A stretch of 64,000 nt of DNA from Alphaproteobacteria bacterium. Lineage in GTDB: Bacteria; Pseudomonadota; Alphaproteobacteria; UBA9219; RGZA01. Below the pieces are notes generated by a model. It was not told the DNA's origin and made no database searches. It worked only from the letters and a program-made list of their open reading frames with translations. A program made the translations under genes and the position numbers. Every line of letters starts with the position of its first letter. Position 1 is the first letter of the stretch. This document shows, in pieces, positions 54,447 to 63,749 of this stretch. Location of the stretch: positions 62,001 through 126,000 of the forward strand of contig JANRLI010000002.1 in assembly GCA_033762625.1 (NCBI GenBank), in the 5' to 3' direction.

Positions 54447-55742
54447 TGCTAAATCCGCATCGTGATAAAGATGCGTTGAATCGTAATTGGATGATTTGAA
54501 CTGTGCGAGCACTTCGCGGGTCTTCAAATCCATCACAGCAACATCATAGTACGTGCCGCACACGGCAATGCAGGTGGTACCGGGAATTTCGGCAACGCCG
54601 CGGATACCATTCAGTTTCAATTGTTCATGGGTGATGATTTCCGCATCCTTGCCCGGGGTGTGCAGCACAAGATTATCGGAGTGGTAATAAAGCCCAATCG
54701 CCGTATCCATCGCTGTGTTATAAGCAACCGATTGCGAGCGCATATGATGTTTGTTGCCAAGATAAATCACTTGGCGTTCACCGGTTTGGGTATTGATGCG
54801 CAGGAAGGGCAAGCCAACCGCCAGATGTTTTTCCTGCATGGCAATGCTTGGAACCGGATAATCCCATTTCTGTTTGAAGATGCGTTCCATTTCAGCGAGC
54901 GCGATTTTATCCGCTTCTTCGCCGGGCTTGAGGTTTTCCGGTTTTTCAAAGGTGACGTATTGGGTAAGCACGATGTATGCCCAGCCATCTTTTGAAACGC
55001 GCATATGCGTGGACATGGCGTTGAATTCATTCTGGTCATAGTGACGTTTTGGCTTATAGGTCTGGCTATCCAGAATGGTGAGCTTGGTGTCAATCACATT
55101 GAATTCCAGCGGCTTTTTGCGCTCTGCTATATCGCCGTAATGGGTTACTGCAAGCTCTGCCGGATTATTGGGAATCTTGTGAATTTCATGCGGTTGAATG
55201 CCGCCGCTGTCAATCATATCCAGCTTTTTCAGGCTGGTTAAATCATAGACTTCAAAGCGGCCAGTATCGGAGGCGGCGTGAGGTTTTGATGCGCGCATCG
55301 GCAGAATGAACTGGTTGCGTTCAGGGAATACCAGACCATGGCCGCCATAAAGATAGCCTTCGGGCGCGGTGAAGGTTGCAAGCACCTTGTGGTCTTTATC
55401 AACCATCATGCTGAGCGGTTTGTGGTGGGACACGCACAAAATGCGATTATCGCCTGCGCCCATGGCGGCATGGCCTTCGCCCATATCGAGCGATGTTTGC
55501 TTCATCTCGCGCGTTTCCAAGTCAAACGTCGTCAGAATGCTGGTGGTTTTCCTTTCTTTGTGTTCATTGCCGGGGTATTTTTTCCCGCCAAGACCGAATG
55601 CGAAGAGTTTGCCTTTCAGCGTCGGTTTTACCTCGGCAACTTTTGGCGCGGCTGTTTCTGCGGCTGATAGCGGGTTGCCAAACATCAGGGCGCTGCCCAT
55701 CAAGCCTGCACCAATTATAAAGTCGCGGCGGGTCGTTTTCAT
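54444..55742 (-). CDS. Tat-exported DUF1513 protein
   Basis: Periplasmic DUF1513 protein of 432 aa, predicted beta-propeller. The twin-arginine signal reads MKTTRRDFIIGAGLMGSAL, with SAAETAAPK after the h-region; ATG 55742 is the natural start. The body has DGDNRILCVSH-like (GAGDNRILCVSHHKP) and GYLYGGHGLVFPERNQF blocks. Family members occur next to iron-uptake or peroxidase genes (imelysin, DyP), none of which is here. Export by Tat implies a folded or cofactor-bound protein. Confidence 0.87.
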   Translation of the reverse strand: MKTTRRDFIIGAGLMGSALMFGNPLSAAETAAPKVAEVKPTLKGKLFAFGLGGKKYPGNEHKERKTTSILTTFDLETREMKQTSLDMGEGHAAMGAGDNRILCVSHHKPLSMMVDKDHKVLATFTAPEGYLYGGHGLVFPERNQFILPMRASKPHAASDTGRFEVYDLTSLKKLDMIDSGGIQPHEIHKIPNNPAELAVTHYGDIAERKKPLEFNVIDTKLTILDSQTYKPKRHYDQNEFNAMSTHMRVSKDGWAYIVLTQYVTFEKPENLKPGEEADKIALAEMERIFKQKWDYPVPSIAMQEKHLAVGLPFLRINTQTGERQVIYLGNKHHMRSQSVAYNTAMDTAIGLYYHSDNLVLHTPGKDAEIITHEQLKLNGIRGVAEIPGTTCIAVCGTYYDVAVMDLKTREVLAQFKSSNYDSTHLYHDADLA

Positions 55743-56013
55743 TGCCAATAACTCCAAAATGATTTTATTTTACGCAAGGTGAATGTGAGCCTTGCGCAAA
55801 ACAACGCAATATCACGCTGTTCAATATAGTGTCATTAAATAAACAACTGGTTTATGAAGCCATTAAACCATTAAATTTTGTTAAGATTTGGGCAGTTTGT
55901 GCTTATTTTTTCAGTGGGATTATGCGGTTTTATGGGCCGCTAACGCGGCATTAACCCAAAACTGAAAGCTTTTATTTTAAGCTTGGAACATAACCTGTTT
56001 TTAAAGGATGCTG

Positions 56014-56982
56014 ATGGTCAGCCGGATACTGCCACCCCACGCATTGCCAGGCGTGCATAACGAGCCATTGCCGCAGAACCGTATTTTTGGACGGCATCAA
56101 CACCTCGTTTATGACATCCCATCCAGCCGTCCGGAGCAGGGTTATGATGTCAATGGCATTGGCCACTTGTCATCGAATACCAAAATCGCCGCGCTGGCGC
56201 TGATCGCGCGGGTAAGGGGTGTTGAATATTTACAGCAGAATATGGGGCGCCTTACACGGATGATGAGCCAGTCCCATAATGATGCAACGATTGTTGAAGT
56301 ATCGCGCGCGCTGAATTATTCCGGCGCAAATGTGTTTGCCGCGAATTTCCGCCCGATGACCATGCAGGGCGGCGTGCTTAATCGCGGCAATGATAATCAT
56401 CTTTCCAATACCATGAATGGAAATGTGCAGCGTTTTTATGAAACCTATCGCGCAGAGTTGGCAAAATACCAAACCGAGCTTGGTATCGCCGGTTCCAGAT
56501 TCCGTGATACATCAGGGATTGCCGATCGAGCATCACGCATCGGCACATCGCAGGCATCGCCGCTGCATGTCGCGCATTTGGTGGATTATCTCTACAAGCT
56601 GGATAACGGAAAAACGCTAAGCCAGCTTGCAACGCCCGCCAATCCACAACACACAACACACAGATATTTGGCAGAGCGTGCGATAAGAGATCCGCAACGT
56701 CCGCGAAATGGCGAAATATTTTTTGCCAAAACCGGAACGCTGGATGTATCGCAATTTCACAAGTTGCCAGCAGGCAGCGGTGTGCCGCAGCAATTTCCAA
56801 CCGGCGTATTCGTGTTGACGCTTGGATATATTCAAGATGGAAAACCGAAAATGGCATTCATCCGCGCGAATTCATCCGAAGAACGCAAACAACTTGCGAA
56901 CAGATTTCTGGATGATGTTGCGGGCACAACGCCGCAACTGATTGCGCAACGCCGCACACAACCCTTTCCACCTACCGCATAA
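56014..56982 (+). CDS. Penicillin-binding-protein-like serine hydrolase (S11-like)
   Basis: The three active-site motifs of penicillin-binding proteins are in the right order. Numbered from the ATG at 56008, they are Ser56-x-x-Lys59 in HLSSNTKIAALAL, Ser89-His-Asn91 (SxN) in MMSQSHNDAT and Lys241-Thr-Gly243 in FFAKTGTLD. The segment RFRDTSGIADRASRIGTSQA resembles the S11 stretch before the active-site cleft closure. This makes it a low-molecular-weight DD-carboxypeptidase-like or beta-lactamase-fold hydrolase. There is no signal peptide, which is odd for an enzyme acting on peptidoglycan. Start ATG 56014 has AAAGG 6 nt upstream. Confidence 0.7.
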   Translation: MVSRILPPHALPGVHNEPLPQNRIFGRHQHLVYDIPSSRPEQGYDVNGIGHLSSNTKIAALALIARVRGVEYLQQNMGRLTRMMSQSHNDATIVEVSRALNYSGANVFAANFRPMTMQGGVLNRGNDNHLSNTMNGNVQRFYETYRAELAKYQTELGIAGSRFRDTSGIADRASRIGTSQASPLHVAHLVDYLYKLDNGKTLSQLATPANPQHTTHRYLAERAIRDPQRPRNGEIFFAKTGTLDVSQFHKLPAGSGVPQQFPTGVFVLTLGYIQDGKPKMAFIRANSSEERKQLANRFLDDVAGTTPQLIAQRRTQPFPPTA

Positions 56983-57277
56983 ATCAAAATACACATCGGT
57001 TTTTTGTGCGCATGGCAGCTCGTAGCAATTTGCCTGTTGCGGGCATTTTTAGTGCCTTAATTTAACATTTTTTCGAAGGCCGTTAACCTTTTAACCAAGA
57101 TAGGAAAAAAAACGTAAGTCTTTTGAACGCATTAACCAGTTAACGAAAAATGAAAGTAAATTTCGGACTCGCAAACCCTTTAAAAAGTGCTAAAAAACGA
57201 TTGATAAAAGTTTAGGCAATTCAATTTGTCTTTCGGGCGTTTTTGGTACGAAACGAACATTTTAAAAGGGTATTTTT

Positions 57278-59599
57278 ATGCGCAATATTATTCTTTCTCT
57301 GATTGTTTCCTTGCTGCTGTGTGGTACAGCGCAAGCAGAAGTATCAACGCAGTGTTCGATCGATAAAGCTGTTACCGATGGTAACACCACTTATCCCAAG
57401 TGCCCTGTGCGCAGCGAAAATGGTCAGTTGATCACCACCGATCATTTCACCGGCGCTCGCCTGCAACCCGATGTGACCATCAGCAAGACACCAATATATG
57501 TGCACGGCGCATGCCATTATATTGATGCTGCTGGTATCACCAGCCCGTTATTCGTTCCATTTAACACGTCCGAAGAATGGGCAGCATTCCTGACCAACAC
57601 CCCCGATAACGTGCACGTTGCAAATTGCTGTATTGCGCGCAACTTGCAAGTGTCGGACGTTAAAGCTCCAACCCAAACCTGCTCGGCAGGTTCATGGCGT
57701 TTGCAAGGTTTGGTGAATTCTTCAAACACCAGCCAGTGGTTTGCACAAACCATCACCACCACCACAACCTCTTCATCATGGTTTTATTACTACTCGACCA
57801 GCTCTTCGTCATCGGGCACCATTTCGGGTAGCACCAGCGGTTCAAGCAGTTCATCGGGCAGCTCATCGAGCAGCTCATCCAATGGCCGTCAAACCGTTGC
57901 TGTTACCAATAACCCCGTTTCTTTGCCAATCTCACGTGATGATATCGGTTACCTTGAACCACGTGAAGGCAACAACCCAGGTTCGTTCACTGCACGCTGG
58001 ATTTGCGGCACGGGCGGCACTGAAAATGTACCCATCCCTGGCCCAGCAGCTAACGCAACCGTTGGCGCAGGTACCGTTGTATTCGTAGATTTCCGCATGA
58101 CCTGCCAAGACCAAGCTTGGAAGACCGTGACGGGCTGTGTTGACAGAACATACTCTGCAACCAGAACCTGTCAGGAAGCTGGCCACCCAGAAGGCTGGAC
58201 CGGCAGCGTTTCCGTTATCGTTCGTGAAATCTGCCAAGGCGATGATGCGATTGCTCCTTCGACCGACGTTATCAGCGACACCTGCGTACCACCGACCACC
58301 ACTGGTGATCTGTGTGAAGAAGGCCAAGTTGGCGAGACCTTCACCAAGGCATGCCCAGATGGTGACATGGATGGTACCATTACCATGAAGCGTTACCGTT
58401 CATGCCCAGAAGGTTCTGGCACGGATGGCGTGGTAAGCGAACTTCAGGTTTCCAACACCTGCGTATGCGTTCCGACCAAGGATCTTGGCAACGTGGAAAA
58501 GAATTGCCCATCGGGTCAGACCGGTAAAATCACTGTGCACCAAGTTCGCACATGTATTGATGGTTCTGTAAAAGCGACCTATGGCCGTATTCCAGTTGGC
58601 TACAGCAAGAAGACGTCTTCTGCGACCACCTCACGCGGTGTAAGCACCAAAGCTGTAGGCGATACCAACACCATCGATACAACCACCACCAACCCCGGCA
58701 CCTGCAACTGCACCATTGCAGAAACAGAAGTGTCCAACACCTGCACCAGCTGCACGCCTTCGGAAGTAACCACAACCGAACCTTGCACAGAAGGTTCAGG
58801 CATCGTAACTGTCAAGACCAAGCATATCTGCGATGGTTCGAACAATGGTGCAGGCCGCGATGAAGTAACCCGTGACACCAGCCAGTGCCATGCAGTGTGC
58901 GTACCAAGCGAACGCTATGTGGATACGGCTTGCCCACAAGGCCAAACAGGTTACATCCGCACCACCACCAAGCATGTATGCGACGTTTGTGGATGCAATG
59001 CTGGCCGCGATATTGTCACCGTGGACAATCAATGCCGCACAACCTGCGTACCTTCAACCAACACCACTTGCGGCCCATGCCCATCTGGTCAGGAAGGTCA
59101 CATCAACACCACCACAGAACATATCTGCGATGGTTCGAATAATGGTGCTGGTCGTGACGTGGTACGCACAGACAACCAGTGCCGTGTGATCTGCACACCT
59201 TCAACCAGCACCACCTGTGGCCCATGCCCAGCTGGTTATGAAGGTCATATCAACACAACCACTGCGCATCTTTGCGATGGTTCGAACAATGGCGCAGGCC
59301 GCGATGTGGTGACCACTGACAATCAGTGCCGCCCAACCTGCACACCTTCGACCCATGTGACATCCCGTTCATGCCCACCAGGCTATAGCGGTTCAATCAC
59401 AGTGACGACAACCCGCACCTGCCCGGACAACCAAGACCATGTAACCGAGCAGAACAACTGCACCTATATCCCACCATGCACCTATGGCTGTGGTGGCGAC
59501 GGCGGTGGTGACGGCGGCGGTGACGGTGGTGGCGACGGCGGCGGAGATGGCGGCGGAGATGGCGGTGGTGGTGACGGCGGCGGCGATGGCGGCGGCTAA
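57278..59599 (+). CDS. Exported cysteine-rich mosaic repeat protein 2, 773 aa
   Basis: Paralogue of the protein at 48803. A signal peptide (MRNIILSLIVSLLLCGTAQA) and an N-terminal domain that aligns with it: FVPFNTSEEWAAFL, CCIARNLQVSDV and SRDDIGYLEP. A Ser-rich spacer (about residues 165-205) separates the first part of this domain from the second. The array has the CPDGD/VSNTC types first and then four DGSN-type modules, three canonical and one altered (CDVCGCNAGRD). It ends with the same GGGD tail. Likely surface exposed and disulfide stabilised. A strong terminator follows. Confidence 0.85.
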   Translation: MRNIILSLIVSLLLCGTAQAEVSTQCSIDKAVTDGNTTYPKCPVRSENGQLITTDHFTGARLQPDVTISKTPIYVHGACHYIDAAGITSPLFVPFNTSEEWAAFLTNTPDNVHVANCCIARNLQVSDVKAPTQTCSAGSWRLQGLVNSSNTSQWFAQTITTTTTSSSWFYYYSTSSSSSGTISGSTSGSSSSSGSSSSSSSNGRQTVAVTNNPVSLPISRDDIGYLEPREGNNPGSFTARWICGTGGTENVPIPGPAANATVGAGTVVFVDFRMTCQDQAWKTVTGCVDRTYSATRTCQEAGHPEGWTGSVSVIVREICQGDDAIAPSTDVISDTCVPPTTTGDLCEEGQVGETFTKACPDGDMDGTITMKRYRSCPEGSGTDGVVSELQVSNTCVCVPTKDLGNVEKNCPSGQTGKITVHQVRTCIDGSVKATYGRIPVGYSKKTSSATTSRGVSTKAVGDTNTIDTTTTNPGTCNCTIAETEVSNTCTSCTPSEVTTTEPCTEGSGIVTVKTKHICDGSNNGAGRDEVTRDTSQCHAVCVPSERYVDTACPQGQTGYIRTTTKHVCDVCGCNAGRDIVTVDNQCRTTCVPSTNTTCGPCPSGQEGHINTTTEHICDGSNNGAGRDVVRTDNQCRVICTPSTSTTCGPCPAGYEGHINTTTAHLCDGSNNGAGRDVVTTDNQCRPTCTPSTHVTSRSCPPGYSGSITVTTTRTCPDNQDHVTEQNNCTYIPPCTYGCGGDGGGDGGGDGGGDGGGDGGGDGGGGDGGGDGGG
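58756..59460 (+). repeat. Tandem cysteine-rich module array 2
   Basis: Four CDGSN-type modules and one further module. The Ser codon of all three canonical DGSN motifs (near 58836, 59134, 59280) is TCG. Confidence 0.8.
59493..59596 (+). repeat. Gly-Asp codon repeat tail of mosaic protein 2
   Basis: Imperfect 12-nt GGGD units from CGGDGGGD to the stop, matching the tail of mosaic protein 1. Confidence 0.85.
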
Positions 59600-59623
59600 C
59601 GCAAACCAAGCCTAACAAATCAG

Positions 59624-59657
59624 AACCCGGCTCTTCATCGAGCCGGGTTTTTTGTTT
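59624..59657 (+). terminator. Terminator of mosaic protein 2 gene
   Basis: Stem AACCCGGCTC / GAGCCGGGTT with a 6-nt loop, then TTTTGTTTT. The remaining 240 nt before the next gene show nothing I can name. Confidence 0.9.
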
Positions 59658-59895
59658 TGCGGATATACGGCTTATTGCGCGCCTTGGTGTATTTCCATAA
59701 TTGATTTAGCTGAAGCAGTCCAAGTAATGGACAAGATATCTGTGCCCTTATTAACACTTCGCATGTGCCAAACTGCGCATTTGCTTGAGAAAAACATCAC
59801 CGGCAGCAGTTTTCTTAACGATTTAGTTGCAATCTTTACGCTATCGATAAAAGCACCCCGTTTGTGCACCTATTTCCAATTTAAGCGAATTTATT

Positions 59896-61650
59896 TTGTC
59901 CAACGTCATAGCAACATCGCTGCCGCCCGAGTTTGACCTGATGACACGCATGCGTCACCGGTTGCAAAGCCTCGCCTATGCCAGCTCGCTCTATCGCATG
60001 ATGATTTCAGGGCCTGTGCCCAAGGCGTTGGAGGTTATTCCATCGGACCCCTGGCCGGGCGATAGCGCGATGGGTGAAAGCATCGTCGATGGCAAATTCA
60101 GTTTTGCCGGACAAAGTTTTTCAGCGCATCCGCCGCAATGGCTGCCGGAAAAGGCCAATACCACATGGCTGACCACTGTGCATGGCTTTGAATGGCTGCG
60201 TGATTTGCGTTCGCTGGGCGGCGATACCGCGCGGCGTGTTGCCCGAAGCCTGATGGCATCGTGGCTGGACCGGTTCGAGCAATGGTCACCCTATGTGTGG
60301 GAACCGCATCTGGTTGCACTGCGTTTAACGCATTTAATCGCCATGCATGATTTTGTATTGGCGAGCGCCGATACGCCGTTCCGGATGCGGGTGTTTGAAT
60401 GCCTCGTGCGGCATCATAAACACTTGCTACGCCTGCTTCCCCGCGCGGTTGCCGGATATGTCATGCAGGAAGATGAGGATGCACCGGAAAAACTCAACAA
60501 CGTAAACCTGCCTGCGACTGCGCAATTGCAGGGCGTTGAACTGTTACTGGCGCTGCGCGGTTTGATTTTTGCAGGCGTGGCATTTCCCGACGGGGATAAA
60601 GCGTTAAAGCTTGGTCTTGAAATTATGCCCATTGCATTGCGCCACGCGATATTGGCCGATGGGTCGAATGCCGAACGCAACCCGACGCAACAGATGATCG
60701 CGCTGAAATGCCTTGTCGATCTACGCCATGCATTAAAGGCCGGAAAAATACCCTTGCCGCCCGAATTGCCCATAGCGATTGAACGCGCAGCTGCTGCGCT
60801 GCGTTTTTACCGCCACGGCGATGGAGCTTTATGTTTGTTCAACGGCGCGCAGGAAGAAAACCCCGTGATGCTGGAAGCCTTGCTGACGCAGGCCGATACG
60901 CGCGGGCGCGCGCCAAAAAATCTGGTGCATGGCGGGTATGAACGGTTATCGTTGGGCCGCATGCTGGTGTTTGTGGATGTTGGCGCCCCGCCAACGCAAG
61001 GGCTGGATAGCGCGGCGCATGCGGGACTTTCCAGTTTTGAATGCAGCATTGGGCGCGAGCGGCTGTTTGTAAATTGCGGCGCCCATCCTGGCCACGATAA
61101 CGATGATTGGTATGCGGCCATGGCGGCAACCGCGGCGCATACCACGTTGAATGTGGATGATAAAAACAATTGCGAAGTACTGGCGAATGGCGGCATTGGG
61201 GCGCGTCCGTCCAGTATTGAATGTCTGCGCGAAGATACCAAAGGCCAGCAGCAGGTGGTGGTAACGCATGACGGCTATTTGGCAGGCGAACAGATTATTC
61301 ATCAGCGCACATTGACGTTATTGAATGAAGGCGATGCGTTGCGCGGTGAAGACAAGGTTTCCGGGCGCGAAGGAAAAAATATTACGTTGCGTTTTCATCT
61401 GCATCCGCTGGTGCAGACCAGCCTTATTCAAAATGGCAAAGCGGTGCTGATTAAAATGCCGGGCGGGAATGGATATCGCTTCCGCTGTGAAAACGGGCAT
61501 GGCGAAGCGCAAAGCCTATCGCTGGATGAAACATTGTATTATGGAAAGGTCTATGCCCGCCCAAGCCGCCAGATTGTGGTGCGCGGAATTACCAATGCGG
61601 GTGATACGAAATGGCTGTGGTCATTGCTGCGCGAAGGTAAAAGCAAATAA
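59896..61650 (+). CDS. Heparinase II/III family protein
   Basis: Predicted polysaccharide lyase-like protein of 584 aa. The N-terminal helical domain contains WLRDLRSLGGDTARRVARSL and WSPYVWEPHLVALRLTHLIA; the C-terminal beta domain has FVDVGAPPTQGLDSAAHAGL and RERLFVNCGAHPGHDNDD. This layout belongs to the alphaproteobacterial heparinase II/III group regularly found before purH. Its substrate is unknown; no signal peptide is evident. Start is TTG 59896 or ATG 59941. Confidence 0.85.
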   Translation: MSNVIATSLPPEFDLMTRMRHRLQSLAYASSLYRMMISGPVPKALEVIPSDPWPGDSAMGESIVDGKFSFAGQSFSAHPPQWLPEKANTTWLTTVHGFEWLRDLRSLGGDTARRVARSLMASWLDRFEQWSPYVWEPHLVALRLTHLIAMHDFVLASADTPFRMRVFECLVRHHKHLLRLLPRAVAGYVMQEDEDAPEKLNNVNLPATAQLQGVELLLALRGLIFAGVAFPDGDKALKLGLEIMPIALRHAILADGSNAERNPTQQMIALKCLVDLRHALKAGKIPLPPELPIAIERAAAALRFYRHGDGALCLFNGAQEENPVMLEALLTQADTRGRAPKNLVHGGYERLSLGRMLVFVDVGAPPTQGLDSAAHAGLSSFECSIGRERLFVNCGAHPGHDNDDWYAAMAATAAHTTLNVDDKNNCEVLANGGIGARPSSIECLREDTKGQQQVVVTHDGYLAGEQIIHQRTLTLLNEGDALRGEDKVSGREGKNITLRFHLHPLVQTSLIQNGKAVLIKMPGGNGYRFRCENGHGEAQSLSLDETLYYGKVYARPSRQIVVRGITNAGDTKWLWSLLREGKSK

Positions 61651-61754
61651 GGCCAATAAATACGGCAAAATATAGCTGTTTCCGTATGTCTTGAGAGTTA
61701 TCAAAAACTCCGTTAAATCTCTAGGCCTTCATTACATTATTAATAAGGCCGTTC

Positions 61755-63365
61755 ATGTCGCTCCATGCTGTTTCCACCGTTCCTGCGCCAGATTTAGTCA
61801 AACCTGTTCGCGCGCTGATTTCTGTTTCCGATAAAACGCAATTGATTGAAACCGCGAAAGCCTTGCGCGCGGTTGGTGTTGAAATTCTTTCAACTGGTGG
61901 TTCTGCCAAAGCGCTCGAAGCCGAAGGCATCATGCTGACGGAAGTTGGAACCTTTACCGGCTTTCCGGAAATGATGGATGGCCGCGTTAAAACACTGCAT
62001 CCCAAAATTCATGGCGGCATTTTGCAGGTGCGCACCAACAGCCAGCACCAGTTTCAGGCAACCGAACATTCCATTCCACCGATCGATATTGTAATCGTGA
62101 ATTTATACCCGTTTGCGGCAACCATTGATAAAGGCGCGGATTTTGCAACCAGCATCGAAAATATCGATATTGGCGGGCCTGCGCTGATCCGCGCCGCTGC
62201 AAAGAACCATGATTTCGTGACGGTGCTAACCTCTCCATCACAATACGCAGGACTTCTGGATGAGCTGAAGAAAAATAATGGCGCGATTGGTCTGGATTTT
62301 AGAAAACGCTGCGCCTTTGAAGCGTTTACGCACACTGCTGCCTATGACAGCATGGTATCAAGCTGGTTTGCAGGACAGTTAGGCGATGACTATCCCGAAG
62401 TGATTACCGCAAGCTATACGCGCAAACAAATGCTGCGCTATGGCGAAAACCCGCACCAGAAGGGCGCAGTATATGTTGCCCGTAAGACCGAGCCATGCGT
62501 AGCCCGAGCAGAGCAAGTGCAAGGCAAGGAACTCAGCTATAATAACTACAATGATGCGGATGCGGCATTCGAACTGGCCTCCGAATTTTCAAAACCCACG
62601 GTTGCGATTATCAAGCACGCAAACCCGTGCGGTGTTGCTAGCGCAAAGGATTATGTGAGCGCGTATAAGCAAGCATTGGCATGTGATCCCGTCAGTGCAT
62701 TTGGCGGCGTGATTGCCATTAACGGCAAATTGGATGCGGCAACGGCAACAGCGATTTCCGATATTTTCACCGAAGTCATCATCGCGCCCGAAGCGGATGA
62801 GGATGCCAAGAAGATCATCGCGGCAAAAAAGAATTTGCGCTTGCTTTTGACGCATGGCATGGCGGATGCGAAGCGCGCAGGCGCAACGCTGCGTTCGATT
62901 GCGGGCGGGTTGTTGCTGCAAAGCCGCGATGACGGGCATGTGACAGCCGAGACATTAAAGGTGGTAACAAAACGCAAACCATCGGATGATGAAGTGCGCG
63001 ATATGTTGTTCGCCTTCCGCGTTGGCAAACATGTGAAATCGAATGCGATTGTCTATGCAAAGAACGAAGCCACGGTGGGCGTGGGCGCAGGCCAAATGAG
63101 CCGTGTGGATTCATCACGTATCGCCGCATGGAAAGCCGGCGAAGCCGCAAAAGCTGCTGGTTTGGCTGAGCCGCTCACCAAGGGCTGTGTGGTGGCATCC
63201 GATGCATTTTTCCCCTTCGCTGATGGCTTATTGGCAGCAGCCGAAGCAGGCGCAACTGCCATCATTCAACCAGGCGGCAGCGTGCGGGATGATGAAGTCA
63301 TCGCCGCAGCAGATAATGCGGGCTTGGCGATGGTGTTTACGGGCATTCGCCATTTCAGACATTAA
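61755..63365 (+). CDS. purH: Bifunctional AICAR transformylase / IMP cyclohydrolase
   Basis: Cytoplasmic enzyme catalysing the last two steps of IMP synthesis, 536 aa. The N-terminal cyclohydrolase domain has [31 protein letters not shown] and [15 protein letters not shown]. The transformylase domain has [31 protein letters not shown] and [12 protein letters not shown] with the catalytic Lys-His pair. Placement after the heparinase-family gene is as in many alphaproteobacteria. Confidence 0.97.
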   Translation: MSLHAVSTVPAPDLVKPVRALISVSDKTQLIETAKALRAVGVEILSTGGSAKALEAEGIMLTEVGTFTGFPEMMDGRVKTLHPKIHGGILQVRTNSQHQFQATEHSIPPIDIVIVNLYPFAATIDKGADFATSIENIDIGGPALIRAAAKNHDFVTVLTSPSQYAGLLDELKKNNGAIGLDFRKRCAFEAFTHTAAYDSMVSSWFAGQLGDDYPEVITASYTRKQMLRYGENPHQKGAVYVARKTEPCVARAEQVQGKELSYNNYNDADAAFELASEFSKPTVAIIKHANPCGVASAKDYVSAYKQALACDPVSAFGGVIAINGKLDAATATAISDIFTEVIIAPEADEDAKKIIAAKKNLRLLLTHGMADAKRAGATLRSIAGGLLLQSRDDGHVTAETLKVVTKRKPSDDEVRDMLFAFRVGKHVKSNAIVYAKNEATVGVGAGQMSRVDSSRIAAWKAGEAAKAAGLAEPLTKGCVVASDAFFPFADGLLAAAEAGATAIIQPGGSVRDDEVIAAADNAGLAMVFTGIRHFRH

Positions 63366-63372
63366 TAATCGA

Positions 63373-63745
63373 GTCATGCCCGCGAAGGCGGGCATCCACG
63401 ATTTTATTTATTTAAATCTTCAATCAAATCATCCCAATTCGGATTCGTTGTAAGAATCCGTCTGACCTTCCAAGCTCTATTCCATTTTTTCATACGCTTT
63501 TCAGCAACTATTGCGGATTCCGGATCATTATAGACTTCGTAATATACAAGTTTATTAAGGCCATATTTTTTAGAAAACCCTTCATATAAATTTTGCTTAT
63601 GTTCGATTATGCGTCTGGCAATATTATTCGTCATGCCGACATATAAGATACCGTTAGGTTTGTTTGTGAGAATATATACGAAATAATTTTCAGGCATGAA
63701 TTATCCGAAAGTAAGTTCGTGGATGCCCGCCTTCGCGGGCATGAC
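63373..63745. mobile_element. Possible small element: GIY-YIG gene between perfect 29-bp inverted repeats
   Basis: Left end 63373-63401 (GTCATGCCCGCGAAGGCG...) and right end 63717-63745 are exact reverse complements over 29 bp, each itself a hairpin GCCCGCGAAGGCGGGC. They enclose one gene and about 345 nt. The arms resemble REP-type sequences widespread in bacteria. No target-site duplication is visible. Confidence 0.6.
63404..63697 (-). CDS. GIY-YIG nuclease superfamily protein (UPF0213-like)
   Basis: Single-domain GIY-YIG protein of 97 aa. YFVYILTNKPNGILYVGMTN holds the GIY-YIG strands as YIL...YVG, followed by Arg in ARRIIEHKQ and the catalytic Glu in AEKRMKKWNRAWK. The small family is abundant in bacterial genomes and often lies among short repeats. 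Nuclease activity is inferred from the fold. It lies wholly inside the inverted repeats. Confidence 0.88.
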   Translation of the reverse strand: MPENYFVYILTNKPNGILYVGMTNNIARRIIEHKQNLYEGFSKKYGLNKLVYYEVYNDPESAIVAEKRMKKWNRAWKVRRILTTNPNWDDLIEDLNK

Positions 63746-63749
63746 GGAA

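Noticed and set aside
57079-57145. TTAACC-rich segments upstream of mosaic protein 2 as CtrA sites
   Set aside because: TTAA pairs are spaced 4 bases rather than 7 and the DNA is AT-rich; not specific enough.
59652-59936. 94-aa frame between mosaic protein 2 and the heparinase-family gene
   Set aside because: Starts in the terminator region, overlaps the heparinase start, and shows no protein-like pattern.
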